From: Providencia sp. R33
GTDB taxonomy: Bacteria > Pseudomonadota > Gammaproteobacteria > Enterobacterales > Enterobacteriaceae
NCBI RefSeq assembly: GCF_019343475.1
Contig: NZ_CP072453.1
Coordinates: 2,294,001 to 2,358,000, forward strand
DNA: 64,000 nucleotides
Reading direction: 5' to 3'
Shown here: one piece after another, positions 9,066-18,621 of the stretch
How positions within the stretch are numbered: position 1 is the first letter of the stretch
Layout: each line of letters starts with the position of its first letter
Program-made: the position numbers and the translations under genes
The notes under the pieces: generated by a model
What the model was told of the DNA's origin: nothing
Seen by the model: the letters and a program-made list of their open reading frames with translations, nothing else
Databases searched by the model: none

Positions 9066-11684
9066 TTAGCTTTCTAACGCCTTGGTAATTTTTTCAAATA
9101 AATCGCCCGATAAATTATCGAGTTCTTTTAATTGCTCTAACACTTTACGCATTTGAGCTTGGCGTTTTTCATCATAGCGTTTTAAACGAATGAGTGGTTC
9201 AATTAAGCGAGAAGCAACCTGCGGATTACGCGTATTCAGGTCCACCAAAATTTCATACAGGAACTGATAACCGCTACTATCCTCTGCATGGAAATTAACT
9301 GGGTTACCTGCCGTGAAAGCACCAACTAATGAACGAACACGGTTCGGATTACTCATACTGAATGAACGGTGATTTAACAGCTTACGCACATTTGATAACG
9401 TGCCTTTTGCTGGGTTTGAACCTTGCAATGTAAACCATTTATCCATCACCAAGCCATCGTGGTGCCAGCGTTCATCAAAATCAGCCATTAATTGTGCGTG
9501 GCAAGGCAGTTGCGCTTCATTCGCGGCTGTTAATGCTGCAAGTGAATCCGTCATATTATCTGCATTTTTATACTGATCTTCGACCAGCTTATTCGCCATC
9601 GTAGCATCGTCGTTTGACGCTAAATATTGCAAACAAACATTACGTAACGATCGTTTTGCAATGTCTTGATGATCAACACGATAACCTTCAATGTTAATCG
9701 AACGGTAGACCGTCAGAAATTCATCCGACATCTCATTCGCCAAACGATGATGAATAAAGTTGATCACTTCATGGATAGCAACAGGATCGATAACCGTAAA
9801 TAACTCTGCAATTTCATTTTCTGAAGGCAGCGTTAAGATCAACGCAGCAAGCGCAGGGTCAATGGATTCACTCAATAAAATGGCGCGGAAAGCATCAACT
9901 ACCGATTCAGGCAAAACAAGTTCTTCACCTTTTTGGAACTTCGCAACATTGATTTTCGCATAATTGTTGATCAGTTGCTGAGCCGCATCCCAACGGGAAA
10001 ATTCGTTACTTGCATGCTGCATTAAAAACGCTAATTGCTCATCCGTATAGTTATAATCTAACTTAACTGGCGCAGAAAATTCGCGTAATAAAGACGGCAC
10101 TGGGCGAGTTGCAACTTCATCAAACACAAAAGATTGAGTTTCTTGGGTGATGTTAAGCACTGAGTTTACCGCGCTACCATCACGTTTTAATGGAATTACC
10201 GCCCCTTCCTCATCATATAACTCAATATCCAGAGGAATATGCAGAGCCAGTTTTTCTGTTTGGTCTAATGTCGGAGGCGTCATTTGGCTAACATGCAATG
10301 TATACTGCTGTTTTTCAGGTGAATATTCATCACGTACCGTTAATACTGGTGTACCTGACTGGCTGTACCAGCGGCGGAATAAAGACAAATCGACATTTGA
10401 GGCATCTTCCATTGCTTGTACAAAATCATCACAAGTCGCTGCACTGCCATCATGGCGATGGACGTACAACTGTATACCTGCTTGGAACATTTCCTCGCCA
10501 AGTAATGTGTGGATCATTCGAATGACTTCAGATCCTTTTTCGTACACTGTTAATGTATAGAAATTATTCATTTCTATTACTTTTTCAGGGCGAATTGGGT
10601 GAGCCATTGGGCTTGCATCTTCTGCAAATTGTGCCGAACGCATCACTTTGACATTATTAATTCGATTCACTGAACGAGAACCTAAATCCGAACTAAATTC
10701 TTGGTCACGGAAAACCGTTAGGCCCTCTTTTAAGCTCAATTGGAACCAGTCACGGCAAGTAATGCGGTTACCTGTCCAGTTATGGAAATACTCATGGCCA
10801 ATCACAGACTCAATATTCAAATAGTCTTTATCTGTGGCTGTATCACTTTTGGCTAATACATATTTGGAGTTAAAGACGTTCAAGCCTTTGTTTTCCATTG
10901 CCCCCATATTGAAGAAATCAACGGCGACAATCATATAAATATCAAGGTCATATTCTAAACCGAAACGCTCTTCATCCCATTTCATGGCATTTTTTAGCGA
11001 TTGCATCGCCCATGGAGCACGGTCTAAATTACCCTTATCAACGAACAGTTCTAATGCCACTTCACGGCCAGTACGGGTGACAAAAATATCTTTTAATACA
11101 TCAAAATCACCAGCAACCAATGCAAATAAATAACTTGGTTTTGGGAATGGGTCTTCCCATTTAACCCAATGGCGACCATTTTCTAATTCGCCTTCTGCAA
11201 TGCGGTTACCATTAGATAATAAATAAGGATAACGCACTTTATCCGCTGTAATGGTTGTGGTGTAACGCGCTAATACATCAGGACGGTCTTGATAAAAAGT
11301 AATGTGACGGAAACCTTCTGCTTCACATTGCGTACATAATGCATCACCAGAAACATATAAACCTTCTAACGCCGTATTTTTTTCTGGGCTAATTTCATTC
11401 ACAATACGCAGCGTAAAAGATTCAGGTAATGATTCAATAATCAACTTACCTTCAGTTTGTTGATAATTGCTCCATACTTTTCCATCAATTTCGATACTGA
11501 CTAATGATAAATCTTCGCCATGTAATTCAAGGGTTGATGATTGTGGATTAATGCGCTTTACCTGACTCACTGCGGTTACTACTGTCTTGACAGGATCAAG
11601 GTTAAAATCGAGGTCAATCTCTGTAATCGTATAATCAGGTGCTTGATAATCCTGACGATATTTCGCTTGTCTTAGCTGGGTCAT
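9066..11684 (-). CDS. pepN: PepN, aminopeptidase N (M1 family zinc metallopeptidase)
   Basis: Major cytosolic aminopeptidase of 872 residues (E. coli 870) that removes N-terminal residues during peptide turnover. The substrate-binding GAMEN motif is at residues 261-265 and the zinc motif HEYFH at 297-301, followed by the downstream Glu of the HExxH-x18-E pattern. The N-terminal beta domain (DYTITEIDLDFNLDP), the catalytic domain, the small beta domain and the C-terminal helical domain ending DLFEKITKALES are complete. It is divergent from pncB across a 468-base gap, as in E. coli. Confidence 0.97.
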   Translation of the reverse strand: MTQLRQAKYRQDYQAPDYTITEIDLDFNLDPVKTVVTAVSQVKRINPQSSTLELHGEDLSLVSIEIDGKVWSNYQQTEGKLIIESLPESFTLRIVNEISPEKNTALEGLYVSGDALCTQCEAEGFRHITFYQDRPDVLARYTTTITADKVRYPYLLSNGNRIAEGELENGRHWVKWEDPFPKPSYLFALVAGDFDVLKDIFVTRTGREVALELFVDKGNLDRAPWAMQSLKNAMKWDEERFGLEYDLDIYMIVAVDFFNMGAMENKGLNVFNSKYVLAKSDTATDKDYLNIESVIGHEYFHNWTGNRITCRDWFQLSLKEGLTVFRDQEFSSDLGSRSVNRINNVKVMRSAQFAEDASPMAHPIRPEKVIEMNNFYTLTVYEKGSEVIRMIHTLLGEEMFQAGIQLYVHRHDGSAATCDDFVQAMEDASNVDLSLFRRWYSQSGTPVLTVRDEYSPEKQQYTLHVSQMTPPTLDQTEKLALHIPLDIELYDEEGAVIPLKRDGSAVNSVLNITQETQSFVFDEVATRPVPSLLREFSAPVKLDYNYTDEQLAFLMQHASNEFSRWDAAQQLINNYAKINVAKFQKGEELVLPESVVDAFRAILLSESIDPALAALILTLPSENEIAELFTVIDPVAIHEVINFIHHRLANEMSDEFLTVYRSINIEGYRVDHQDIAKRSLRNVCLQYLASNDDATMANKLVEDQYKNADNMTDSLAALTAANEAQLPCHAQLMADFDERWHHDGLVMDKWFTLQGSNPAKGTLSNVRKLLNHRSFSMSNPNRVRSLVGAFTAGNPVNFHAEDSSGYQFLYEILVDLNTRNPQVASRLIEPLIRLKRYDEKRQAQMRKVLEQLKELDNLSGDLFEKITKALES

Positions 11685-12097
11685 AAGTAACCTTTTAATT
11701 CGTTATATTCGATATCGCACTACTTCGCTGCTTTATACAATACTATAAGACACCGTAATGTGAACGGATTTGAGAAACATTTTCATCAAATAATGTTATC
11801 TATTTTTTGTTCAATGTTATTTTCTTATATTTAATAGTCGCTGTTTTGTTACAAAATCGTTTGTTTGTTGGTGCTATTGTACTATTAAATATTTCTCGGC
11901 ATGTTAGTATCTTTTCGTGATTAATCGTTTTGTATCTAAAACATTAGTCGTTCTAGCTTCAAAATGGGTTTCTCTGATTTAACAGCTTTACATGAACGCA
12001 AATGAGCAACTTAAGCTGAATATGCCACAGCAATACAGACAGGTAGAATAACGCTTCTATCTTTTGTTAAAGTGGGTATACTTTTGCAACTTTAACG
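11685..12097. other. Divergent pepN/pncB upstream region
   Basis: AT-rich non-coding sequence that must contain the pepN promoter and probably the pncB promoter. I could not assign a convincing -35/-10 pair or a known operator here. Confidence 0.5.
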
Positions 12098-12116
12098 ATT
12101 TAGCAAATTGCTAAAT
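12098..12116. promoter_or_regulatory. Inverted repeat upstream of pncB, candidate operator
   Basis: ATTTAGCAA and its exact complement TTGCTAAAT flank a single central A, 36 bases before the pncB start. The position suits a repressor site. The spacing does not fit the NadR consensus (TGTTTA-N6-TAAACA), so the regulator is not identified. Confidence 0.35.
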
Positions 12117-12152
12117 ATAAGTAGATAAGCTCCGCGAGGATGTCTGCGCGCC

Positions 12153-13367
12153 ATGAATTTAGACGCTACACCGATTATTACATCACTGCTCGATACCGAT
12201 GCTTACAAGCTTCATATGCAGCAGGCTGTTTTCCACCGATACTACCACGTACCGGTTGTTGCTGAGTTCCGCTGTCGTAGCAGTGAGCTCCTAGGCGTCT
12301 ACGCCGATGAAATCAGGCAACAAGTTCAGTTGATGGAACATTTGTCCCTGACTGACGATGAACTTACATTTCTACGCCGCTTGCCTTTTTTCCAAGAAGA
12401 TTACCTCACTTGGCTAAAAACGTTCCGCTTTAAACCTGACCAAGTTACTGTTTCATCTAATCACGATGGGCACCTTACCATTCGTATTAGCGGCCCTTGG
12501 CGTGAAGTGATCATGTGGGAAGTCCCGCTGCTTGCACTTGTTAGTGAAATTGTGCAGCGCGATAGACACCCTGAAATCACACCTGAAGACGCAGTTAGCC
12601 AGCTTAGAAAACTATTAACCGTTTTCTATGCACAAGCCAATGAAGACAAACTGGACTTATCTGGCTTTAAATTAATGGATTTCGGCACTCGCCGCCGTTT
12701 TTCTTACGCAGTGCAATCTGCCATTGTTTCCATGCTGAAAAACGAGTTTCCTTACCTTATAGGCACCAGTAACTACCAACTGGCCCATGCGCTCGATTTA
12801 ATCCCAGTAGGTACACAGGCTCACGAGTGGTTCCAAGCACACCAGCAAATTAGCCCAGAGCTAGCTAATAGTCAGCGTGAAGCCCTACAAAGCTGGTTAG
12901 ACGAATACCCTGATCATCTTGGAATAGCGTTAACCGACTGTATCACTATGGATGCTTTCTTGCGCGACTTTGATATCAATTTTGCGAAGCGCTACCAAGG
13001 ATTACGCCACGATTCAGGTGACCCTATCGAATGGGGTGAGAAAGCCATTGCACACTATGAAAAATTGGGCATTGACCCGATGAGCAAAACACTGGTTTTT
13101 TCTGATAGCTTAGATTTACAAAAGGCACTCGACTTATATCGCTATTTTCATCAGCGTATTAACCTCGTATTTGGGATTGGGACAAGGCTGACCTGCAATA
13201 TTCCTCACGTCACACCGTTGAATATTGTGATCAAGTTAGTTGAATGTAACGGGAAGCCTGTTGCTAAGTTATCTGATAGCCCTGGCAAAACGATTTGTGA
13301 AGATGATGAGTTCGTCAATCAGCTCCGAAAAGCCTTTGACCTACCTAAAATGGAAAAAGCCTGTTAA
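12153..13367 (+). CDS. pncB: PncB, nicotinate phosphoribosyltransferase
   Basis: Enzyme of 404 residues (E. coli 400) that makes nicotinate mononucleotide from nicotinate and PRPP, using ATP, in the NAD salvage pathway. Conserved blocks are SLLDTDAYKLHMQQAVF at the N-terminus, the central FGTRRRFS, the GTQAHEW block that contains the phosphorylated His, the active-site RHDSGDP, and VFGIGTRLTCN. The start is preceded by a GAGG ribosome site. It is followed by a hairpin and a long gap before asnS. Confidence 0.96.
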   Translation: MNLDATPIITSLLDTDAYKLHMQQAVFHRYYHVPVVAEFRCRSSELLGVYADEIRQQVQLMEHLSLTDDELTFLRRLPFFQEDYLTWLKTFRFKPDQVTVSSNHDGHLTIRISGPWREVIMWEVPLLALVSEIVQRDRHPEITPEDAVSQLRKLLTVFYAQANEDKLDLSGFKLMDFGTRRRFSYAVQSAIVSMLKNEFPYLIGTSNYQLAHALDLIPVGTQAHEWFQAHQQISPELANSQREALQSWLDEYPDHLGIALTDCITMDAFLRDFDINFAKRYQGLRHDSGDPIEWGEKAIAHYEKLGIDPMSKTLVFSDSLDLQKALDLYRYFHQRINLVFGIGTRLTCNIPHVTPLNIVIKLVECNGKPVAKLSDSPGKTICEDDEFVNQLRKAFDLPKMEKAC

Positions 13368-13386
13368 TTCCCTATTTTCCCTCACT

Positions 13387-13417
13387 CAGCACAAGAATCT
13401 GCTCTTTTCTTGTGCTG
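13387..13417 (+). terminator. Hairpin after pncB, probable terminator
   Basis: A perfect 10-bp stem (CAGCACAAGA and its complement) with an 11-base loop lies 20 bases past the pncB stop. The T-rich stretch comes only after about 15 bases, so intrinsic termination is likely but not certain. Confidence 0.5.
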
Positions 13418-13692
13418 GGCTCAAAAACTCCCTTTTTCTTTTATTCACTTACTATTACTATAGTTTTTGAGCTCTAAAATAATCGTTCGATTCCACTGAA
13501 ATTATTTATCGCGATTTTTTACTTGTTTCCTAACAAATGGCAAGTAACATAGAGCTTTGGCCCCTGAAATATGGGATTTCGTAAGTATATCCCTACTTAG
13601 CTATTTTAACCGTCATACACGCCTTGTTTTGCACCTTAATGACGAACGTTGCAATACAATAAACGAAATGGTTTTAATACAATTTGAATGGC

Positions 13693-13813
13693 ATCCTAAA
13701 TAATTCGAGTTGTAGGAAGGCGGCAAGCAAAATGAGCCCTAGGAGCATACACAAGTATGTGACTAGGGTCGGTTTGTGAAGCCAACGCATCTACGGCTCG
13801 AAGTATGACGGAT
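13693..13813. repeat. Enterobacterial palindromic intergenic repeat
   Basis: About 120 bases with nested inverted repeats: outer TTCGAGTTGTAGG against CTACGGCTCGAA, and an inner CCCTAG...CTAGGG hairpin around CATAC...GTATG. ATCC and GGAT lie at the ends. From memory it resembles a non-coding palindromic element scattered through Yersinia, Serratia and Photorhabdus intergenic regions. It ends 47 bases before the asnS start, so it would fold within the asnS leader if transcribed. Confidence 0.7.
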
Positions 13814-13860
13814 TGAGATAGTCAAAGTAGATATTATTAAATATGAAGAGAGTGAATTAT

Positions 13861-15261
13861 ATGATAGTAGCGCCTGTAGTCGACGTACTGCAAGGCCGTG
13901 TGGCGGTAGGCTCTGAAGTCACCGTTCAAGGCTGGGTACGTACAAGGAGAGATTCAAATGCTGGTTTTTCTTTCCTCGCCGTTTATGACGGCTCATGCTT
14001 TAATCCGTTACAGGCTATCATTAATAATAATTTACCGAATTATAATGACGAAGTCCTGCATCTCACCACGGGTTGTTCAGTTGAAGTCACGGGCACGGTA
14101 AAAGAGTCTCCGGGTCAAGGTCAATCATTTGAATTAGAAGCTACTGCGGTTAAAGTCGTTGGCTGGGTTGAAGACCCTGACACTTACCCAATGGCGGCAA
14201 AACGCCATAGCGTTGAATTCTTACGTGACGCAGCACACCTGCGCCCACGCACTAACTTAATTGGTGCGGTTGCACGTGTTCGTCATACTTTAGCACAAGC
14301 TATCCACCGCTTCTTTGATGAACAAGGTTACTTCTGGGTTTCAACCCCAATCATTACCGCTTCAGATACCGAAGGTGCAGGTGAAATGTTCCGTGTTTCT
14401 ACACTGGACTACAACAATTTGCCACGTAATGACAAAGGCGAAGTGGATTTCAGCGAAGATTTCTTTGGTCGTGAAGCCTTCTTAACGGTTTCTGGCCAGC
14501 TAAATGGTGAAGCCTACGCAACCGCACTGAGCAAAGTGTACACCTTCGGCCCAACATTCCGTGCTGAAAACTCCAACACCAGTCGCCACTTGGCGGAATT
14601 CTGGATGGTTGAGCCAGAAGTTGCGTTTGCAAACTTAGATGATGTGGCAGGCCTTGCCGAAAAAATGTTGAAATTTGCATTTAAAGCGGCACTGACAGAA
14701 CGCCGTGATGATTTAGAGTTCTTTGCACAACGCGTTGATAAAGACGTTATCACTCGCTTAGAAAGCTTTGTTAACTCTGATTTCGCGCAAGTGGATTACA
14801 CAGATGCGATCAAAATTCTTGAGACCTGCGGCCAGAAATTTGAAAACCCAGTTTACTGGGGTGTCGATATGTCTTCTGAACATGAGCGCTACCTTGCTGA
14901 GCAGCACTTTAAAGCGCCTGTCGTAGTGAAAAACTACCCGAAAGACATCAAAGCTTTCTATATGCGACTCAATGAAGACGGTAAAACCGTTGCTGCGATG
15001 GATGTCCTTGCTCCGGGTATTGGGGAAATCATCGGTGGTTCACAGCGTGAAGAGCGTTTGGATATGCTAGATGCACGCCTTGCAGAAATGGGCATGAATA
15101 AAGAAGATTACTGGTGGTACCGTGATCTGCGCCGTTACGGCACCGTACCTCACTCTGGTTTCGGCCTTGGTTTTGAGCGCTTAGTTGCCTATGTAACTGG
15201 TGTCGGTAACGTTCGTGAAGTGATCCCATTCCCACGTACCCCAAGAAACGCAGCATTCTAA
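13861..15261 (+). CDS. asnS: AsnS, asparaginyl-tRNA synthetase
   Basis: Class IIb aminoacyl-tRNA synthetase that charges tRNA(Asn) in the cytoplasm. The start at 13861 (MIVAPVVDVLQGRVAVG) gives 466 residues, the E. coli length, and has GAGAG 9 bases upstream; an ATG six codons earlier lacks a comparable site. The N-terminal OB-fold anticodon-binding domain (about 15-110) precedes the catalytic domain with motif 2 (FRAENSNTSRHLAEFWM) and motif 3 (GFGLGFERL). It ends FPRTPRNAAF like the E. coli protein. Confidence 0.97.
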   Translation: MIVAPVVDVLQGRVAVGSEVTVQGWVRTRRDSNAGFSFLAVYDGSCFNPLQAIINNNLPNYNDEVLHLTTGCSVEVTGTVKESPGQGQSFELEATAVKVVGWVEDPDTYPMAAKRHSVEFLRDAAHLRPRTNLIGAVARVRHTLAQAIHRFFDEQGYFWVSTPIITASDTEGAGEMFRVSTLDYNNLPRNDKGEVDFSEDFFGREAFLTVSGQLNGEAYATALSKVYTFGPTFRAENSNTSRHLAEFWMVEPEVAFANLDDVAGLAEKMLKFAFKAALTERRDDLEFFAQRVDKDVITRLESFVNSDFAQVDYTDAIKILETCGQKFENPVYWGVDMSSEHERYLAEQHFKAPVVVKNYPKDIKAFYMRLNEDGKTVAAMDVLAPGIGEIIGGSQREERLDMLDARLAEMGMNKEDYWWYRDLRRYGTVPHSGFGLGFERLVAYVTGVGNVREVIPFPRTPRNAAF

Positions 15262-15281
15262 TTTTTGCTTTTCTGTCTTTA

Positions 15282-15311
15282 TTCACGAGCCAGCGCATGT
15301 TGGCTCGTGAA
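15282..15311 (+). terminator. Hairpin after asnS
   Basis: A perfect 11-bp stem (TTCACGAGCCA and its complement) with an 8-base loop lies 20 bases past the stop. It is followed by TATTAAG rather than a T run. Confidence 0.5.
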
Positions 15312-15618
15312 TATTAAGCCCTGAGATACTTTCACTTCATAACTATTTCATCTCGTTACATTTAGTTTCAGCCTTCTGATAAATAGATCACATTTTTTAC
15401 GTTATTGCCTTATAATTTCCCGTTATATTGCACCTACGTTGATATTGCTAAGAATAATCTGCTTTTTTGCTCCATTTTTGTTTTTTGCCAGCCAGAAATC
15501 TTCAGTAAAATTTATCTAAGTTGCTCAAAAAAAGCTCAAATCGTCTATCAAAAAAGTTCCCTTTATTTTGTAATATTTTTTAAACTGGTACGATGAGTGG
15601 TTGCTTTTTACTCTATTT

Positions 15619-15680
15619 TTTACATTTTGAAACATCTAGTTACCATTTGTTTCAGAATCTTTGATTTTGTAGCACTTTGA
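15619..15680 (+). promoter_or_regulatory. OmpR-binding-site cluster of the porin promoter
   Basis: Three consecutive blocks, TTTACATTTTGAAACATC, GTTACCATTTGTTTC and TTTGATTTTGTAGCACTTTG, resemble the F1-F2-F3 OmpR sites of E. coli ompF in order and spacing; the TTTGTAGCACTTT part is essentially identical. This implies control by EnvZ/OmpR. The assignment rests on remembered E. coli sequence. Confidence 0.7.
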
Positions 15681-15737
15681 GGGTAGATAAATTTATTCAG
15701 CAATGGAACACTGGTCGCCGACATAGACGACACTAAT

Positions 15738-15820
15738 CTCTCATAAATAGTTCCAATTATTTTTGCGAATTATTTTTGGCAGTGGCAGGTGTCCGAATAA
15801 CACCAATGAGGGTAATAATA
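15738..15820 (+). promoter_or_regulatory. Conserved ompF-type mRNA leader
   Basis: The leader keeps blocks of the E. coli ompF 5' untranslated region: CTCTCATAAATAGTTCC, then GGCAGTGGCAGGTGTC, then ATGAGGGTAATAATA just before the start. In E. coli the last block is where the small RNA MicF pairs and blocks translation. Conservation suggests similar post-transcriptional control, but no micF gene is visible in this window. Confidence 0.6.
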
Positions 15821-16939
15821 ATGATGAAACGCAATATTCTTGCAATGGTTATCCCAGCTCTGTTAGCTGCTGGTGCAGCAAACGCAGCTGAAGTATACAA
15901 CAAAGACGGCAACAAGTTAGACGTTTATGGTAAAGTTGACGTTCGTCACTACTTTGCATCAGCTGACAAAAAAGACAGCAACGGTAACACTAAAGCAAGC
16001 CAAGACGGTGATGATTCACGTGTTCGTGTAGGTCTGAAAGGTGACACTCAAATCACTGATCAACTGACTGGTTTTGGTCGTTTCGAGTGGGAAACTAAAA
16101 CTAACAAAACTGAAACTAACAACGAAAACAAAAACCGTTTAGCATACGCTGGTTTAAAATTCGCTGATTTCGGTTCAATCGATTACGGCCGTAACTACGG
16201 TGTTAACTATGATGTGAACGCATGGACCGACGTTATGCCTTTATGGGGCGGCGACACCATGGCTCAGACTGACACGTTCATGACTAGCCGTAACCGTAAC
16301 CTGTTAACTTACCGTAACAACAACGCGTTCGGTTATGTTGATGGCCTGAGCTTTGCTCTGCAATACCAAGGTAAAAACGGCGACAACAACAAGTCTGGCT
16401 CAGCAGATAAAAATGCTTGGGAAAACAACGGTGACGGCTACGGTTTATCTACCGCTTATGACTTAGGTTGGGGCGTTACACTGGGCGGTAGCTACGCAAA
16501 CTCATCTCGTACTCCATCACAGAAAAACACTACTGCAGCTGGCGGCGACAAAGCGCAAGTATGGAACGTTGGTGGTAAATTCGACGCTAACAATGTTTAC
16601 TTAGCAGCTATGTACGGTCAAGCACTGAACACAACTCACTTCGGTAAAGCTGACACTATCGCTAACAAAACTGAAAACGTTGAGTTAGTTGCTCAGTACC
16701 TGTTCGACTTCGGTCTGAAACCATCTTTAGGTTATAACCAATCTAAAGCTAAAAACGTAAAAGGCGAGAACGGCGATGTTGTTAAATACATCTCTGTAGG
16801 TTCTTACTACTACTTCAACAAAAACATGTCTGCAGTTGTTGATTACAAAATCAACCTGTTAAAAGACAACGACTTCAGCAAACAGTACGGTCTGATGACA
16901 GACAACGTTCTGGGCTTAGGTTTAGTTTACCAATTCTAA
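15821..16939 (+). CDS. ompF: OmpF-family trimeric general porin
   Basis: Outer-membrane porin of 372 residues with a 22-residue signal peptide (MMKRNILAMVIPALLAAGAANA, cut before AEVYNKDG). The start MMKRN is preceded by GAGGGTAATAATA exactly as in E. coli ompF; the open frame extends further upstream but without family support. Typical features are the mature start AEVYNKDGNKLDVYGK, the loop-3 region near LWGGDTMAQTDTF and the C-terminal Phe of LGLVYQF needed for BAM assembly. The asnS-ompF-aspC context matches E. coli ompF. Providencia porins are also named OmpPst, so orthology to ompF is by position and leader. Confidence 0.92.
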   Translation: MMKRNILAMVIPALLAAGAANAAEVYNKDGNKLDVYGKVDVRHYFASADKKDSNGNTKASQDGDDSRVRVGLKGDTQITDQLTGFGRFEWETKTNKTETNNENKNRLAYAGLKFADFGSIDYGRNYGVNYDVNAWTDVMPLWGGDTMAQTDTFMTSRNRNLLTYRNNNAFGYVDGLSFALQYQGKNGDNNKSGSADKNAWENNGDGYGLSTAYDLGWGVTLGGSYANSSRTPSQKNTTAAGGDKAQVWNVGGKFDANNVYLAAMYGQALNTTHFGKADTIANKTENVELVAQYLFDFGLKPSLGYNQSKAKNVKGENGDVVKYISVGSYYYFNKNMSAVVDYKINLLKDNDFSKQYGLMTDNVLGLGLVYQF

Positions 16940-16984
16940 TTATCAGTTAACTGATAATCTAGAAAACGGTAACATGTTTTTGTA

Positions 16985-17010
16985 AGCAGCGCTTCGGCGC
17001 TGCTTTTTTA
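16985..17010 (+). terminator. Rho-independent terminator of ompF
   Basis: AGCAGCGC-TTCG-GCGCTGCT stem with a stable UUCG tetraloop, followed by TTTTTTA. Confidence 0.9.
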
Positions 17011-17371
17011 TTTCTGCGTTATACCTAGCTTTGTTTTGCTTACCTCAAAACCTACTCACCTTCCTAGTTATCAATCCAAACCATCGATAAGGCAGGTAAA
17101 TTCACCACCTTTATGGATATTTCTGGTTGGATTACATGCAATTCCTACCTAGCTCACAAGATCTCGCCAATTTATCGTAAAACGGTTGGCAAAACCCCTT
17201 TCACACGTTAACCTGAGAACTCGACTCGTTCGACTAAACCCGTTTTCAGCTATACCAGCATTAACCCGCTGTATGGGGCATCTGACAGGTAAGGTTGCCA
17301 TAAACACCCTTACTTTGCCTCACCACACAGGTTGGTGTTAGGTACCACAACCGAGCTTTGGAATCGACAAC
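17011..17371. other. ompF-aspC intergenic region
   Basis: About 360 bases carrying the aspC promoter and leader. It is less AT-rich than other gaps and has scattered short dyads (for example GGTAAGG...CCTTACT near 17291), but no gene or recognisable regulator site is supported. Confidence 0.4.
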
Positions 17372-18562
17372 ATGTTTGAGAAAATTACTTCTGCCCCCGC
17401 TGACCCAATTTTAGGTCTTGCTGATAGTTTCCGTGCTGATCCCCGCGATAATAAAATTAACTTAGGTATTGGCGTCTACAAAGACGAATCAGGGAAAACC
17501 CCTGTGCTTGATACTGTCAAAAAAGCAGAAAAATTCCTGCTAGATAACGAAAATACCAAAAACTATCTTGCGATTAGCGGAATGCCAGAATTTGGCCGTG
17601 TAACACAAGAATTGTTATTCGGTGCACAACATGAAATTGTCACCTCAAAACGTGCACGTACGGCGCAAGCACCGGGCGGTACGGGTGCCCTGCGCATTGC
17701 AGCTGATTTTATTGCGAAACAAACCAATGCAAAACGCGTTTGGATAAGTAACCCAACGTGGCCTAACCACAAAAATATTTTTGAAGCGGCTGGCTTAGAA
17801 GTTTTAACCTATAACTACTACGATGCGGCAAAACATGGCATGGATTTCGATGGCATGTTAAACAGCTTATCTTCTGCGGTTGCAGGCGATGCGATTATTC
17901 TGCATGGCTGCTGCCACAATCCAACAGGGATTGACCCAACGGCTGAGCAATGGGCAAAACTGGCCACCCTCTGCGCAGACAAAGGCTTATTACCTGTTTT
18001 TGACTTTGCTTACCAAGGCTTCGCAAAAGGCTTAGACGAAGACGCTGAAGGCCTGCGTATCTTCACCAAAAATAACCCTGAAATGATTGTTGCCAGCTCA
18101 TTCTCGAAAAACTTCGGTTTATATAACGAGCGTGTTGGCGCATGTACGATTATCGCAAAAGACAGCGATAACGCAGAGCGCGCATTTAGCCAAGCAAAAG
18201 CGGTTATCCGTGCAAACTACTCTAACCCACCAGCACACGGTGCAGCAGTAGTCACCACTATCCTTTCTGATGATGCCCTTAAGGCTGAATGGATCCAAGA
18301 ACTGACTGCAATGCGTGAACGTATTAAACGTATGCGTCAGCTGCTAGTGAAAACATTGGAAGAGAAAGGCGCTAAACAGGATTTCAGCTTCATTATCAAC
18401 CAAAATGGTATGTTCTCCTTCAGTGGGCTGACAAAAGAGCAGGTAGAGCGTCTACGTAGCGAATTTGGTATCTATGCGGTAAGTTCTGGGCGTATTAACG
18501 TTGCAGGTCTGACTCTGGAAAACATGGTTCCACTGTGTGATGCTATCGTGAAAGTGCTATAA
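17372..18562 (+). CDS. aspC: AspC, aspartate aminotransferase
   Basis: Cytoplasmic PLP enzyme of 396 residues, the same as E. coli, that interconverts aspartate + 2-oxoglutarate and oxaloacetate + glutamate. The PLP-binding lysine is Lys246 in SSFSKNFGLYNERVG. Conserved CHNPTGIDPT, DFAYQGFAKGL and the C-terminal FSFSGL are present. The region just upstream of ATG has only a weak ribosome site. Confidence 0.97.
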   Translation: MFEKITSAPADPILGLADSFRADPRDNKINLGIGVYKDESGKTPVLDTVKKAEKFLLDNENTKNYLAISGMPEFGRVTQELLFGAQHEIVTSKRARTAQAPGGTGALRIAADFIAKQTNAKRVWISNPTWPNHKNIFEAAGLEVLTYNYYDAAKHGMDFDGMLNSLSSAVAGDAIILHGCCHNPTGIDPTAEQWAKLATLCADKGLLPVFDFAYQGFAKGLDEDAEGLRIFTKNNPEMIVASSFSKNFGLYNERVGACTIIAKDSDNAERAFSQAKAVIRANYSNPPAHGAAVVTTILSDDALKAEWIQELTAMRERIKRMRQLLVKTLEEKGAKQDFSFIINQNGMFSFSGLTKEQVERLRSEFGIYAVSSGRINVAGLTLENMVPLCDAIVKVL

Positions 18563-18587
18563 GTTTTTAAAACTCAATATTAGACAC

Positions 18588-18614
18588 AAAAAGGCACTCA
18601 ATGAGTGCCTTTTT
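18588..18614. terminator. Bidirectional terminator between aspC and the toxin gene
   Basis: AAAAAGGCACTC and its complement form a 12-bp stem with a 3-base loop; T tracts follow in both directions. It serves the aspC and toxin transcripts, which converge here. Confidence 0.85.
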
Positions 18615-18621
18615 AATAACG

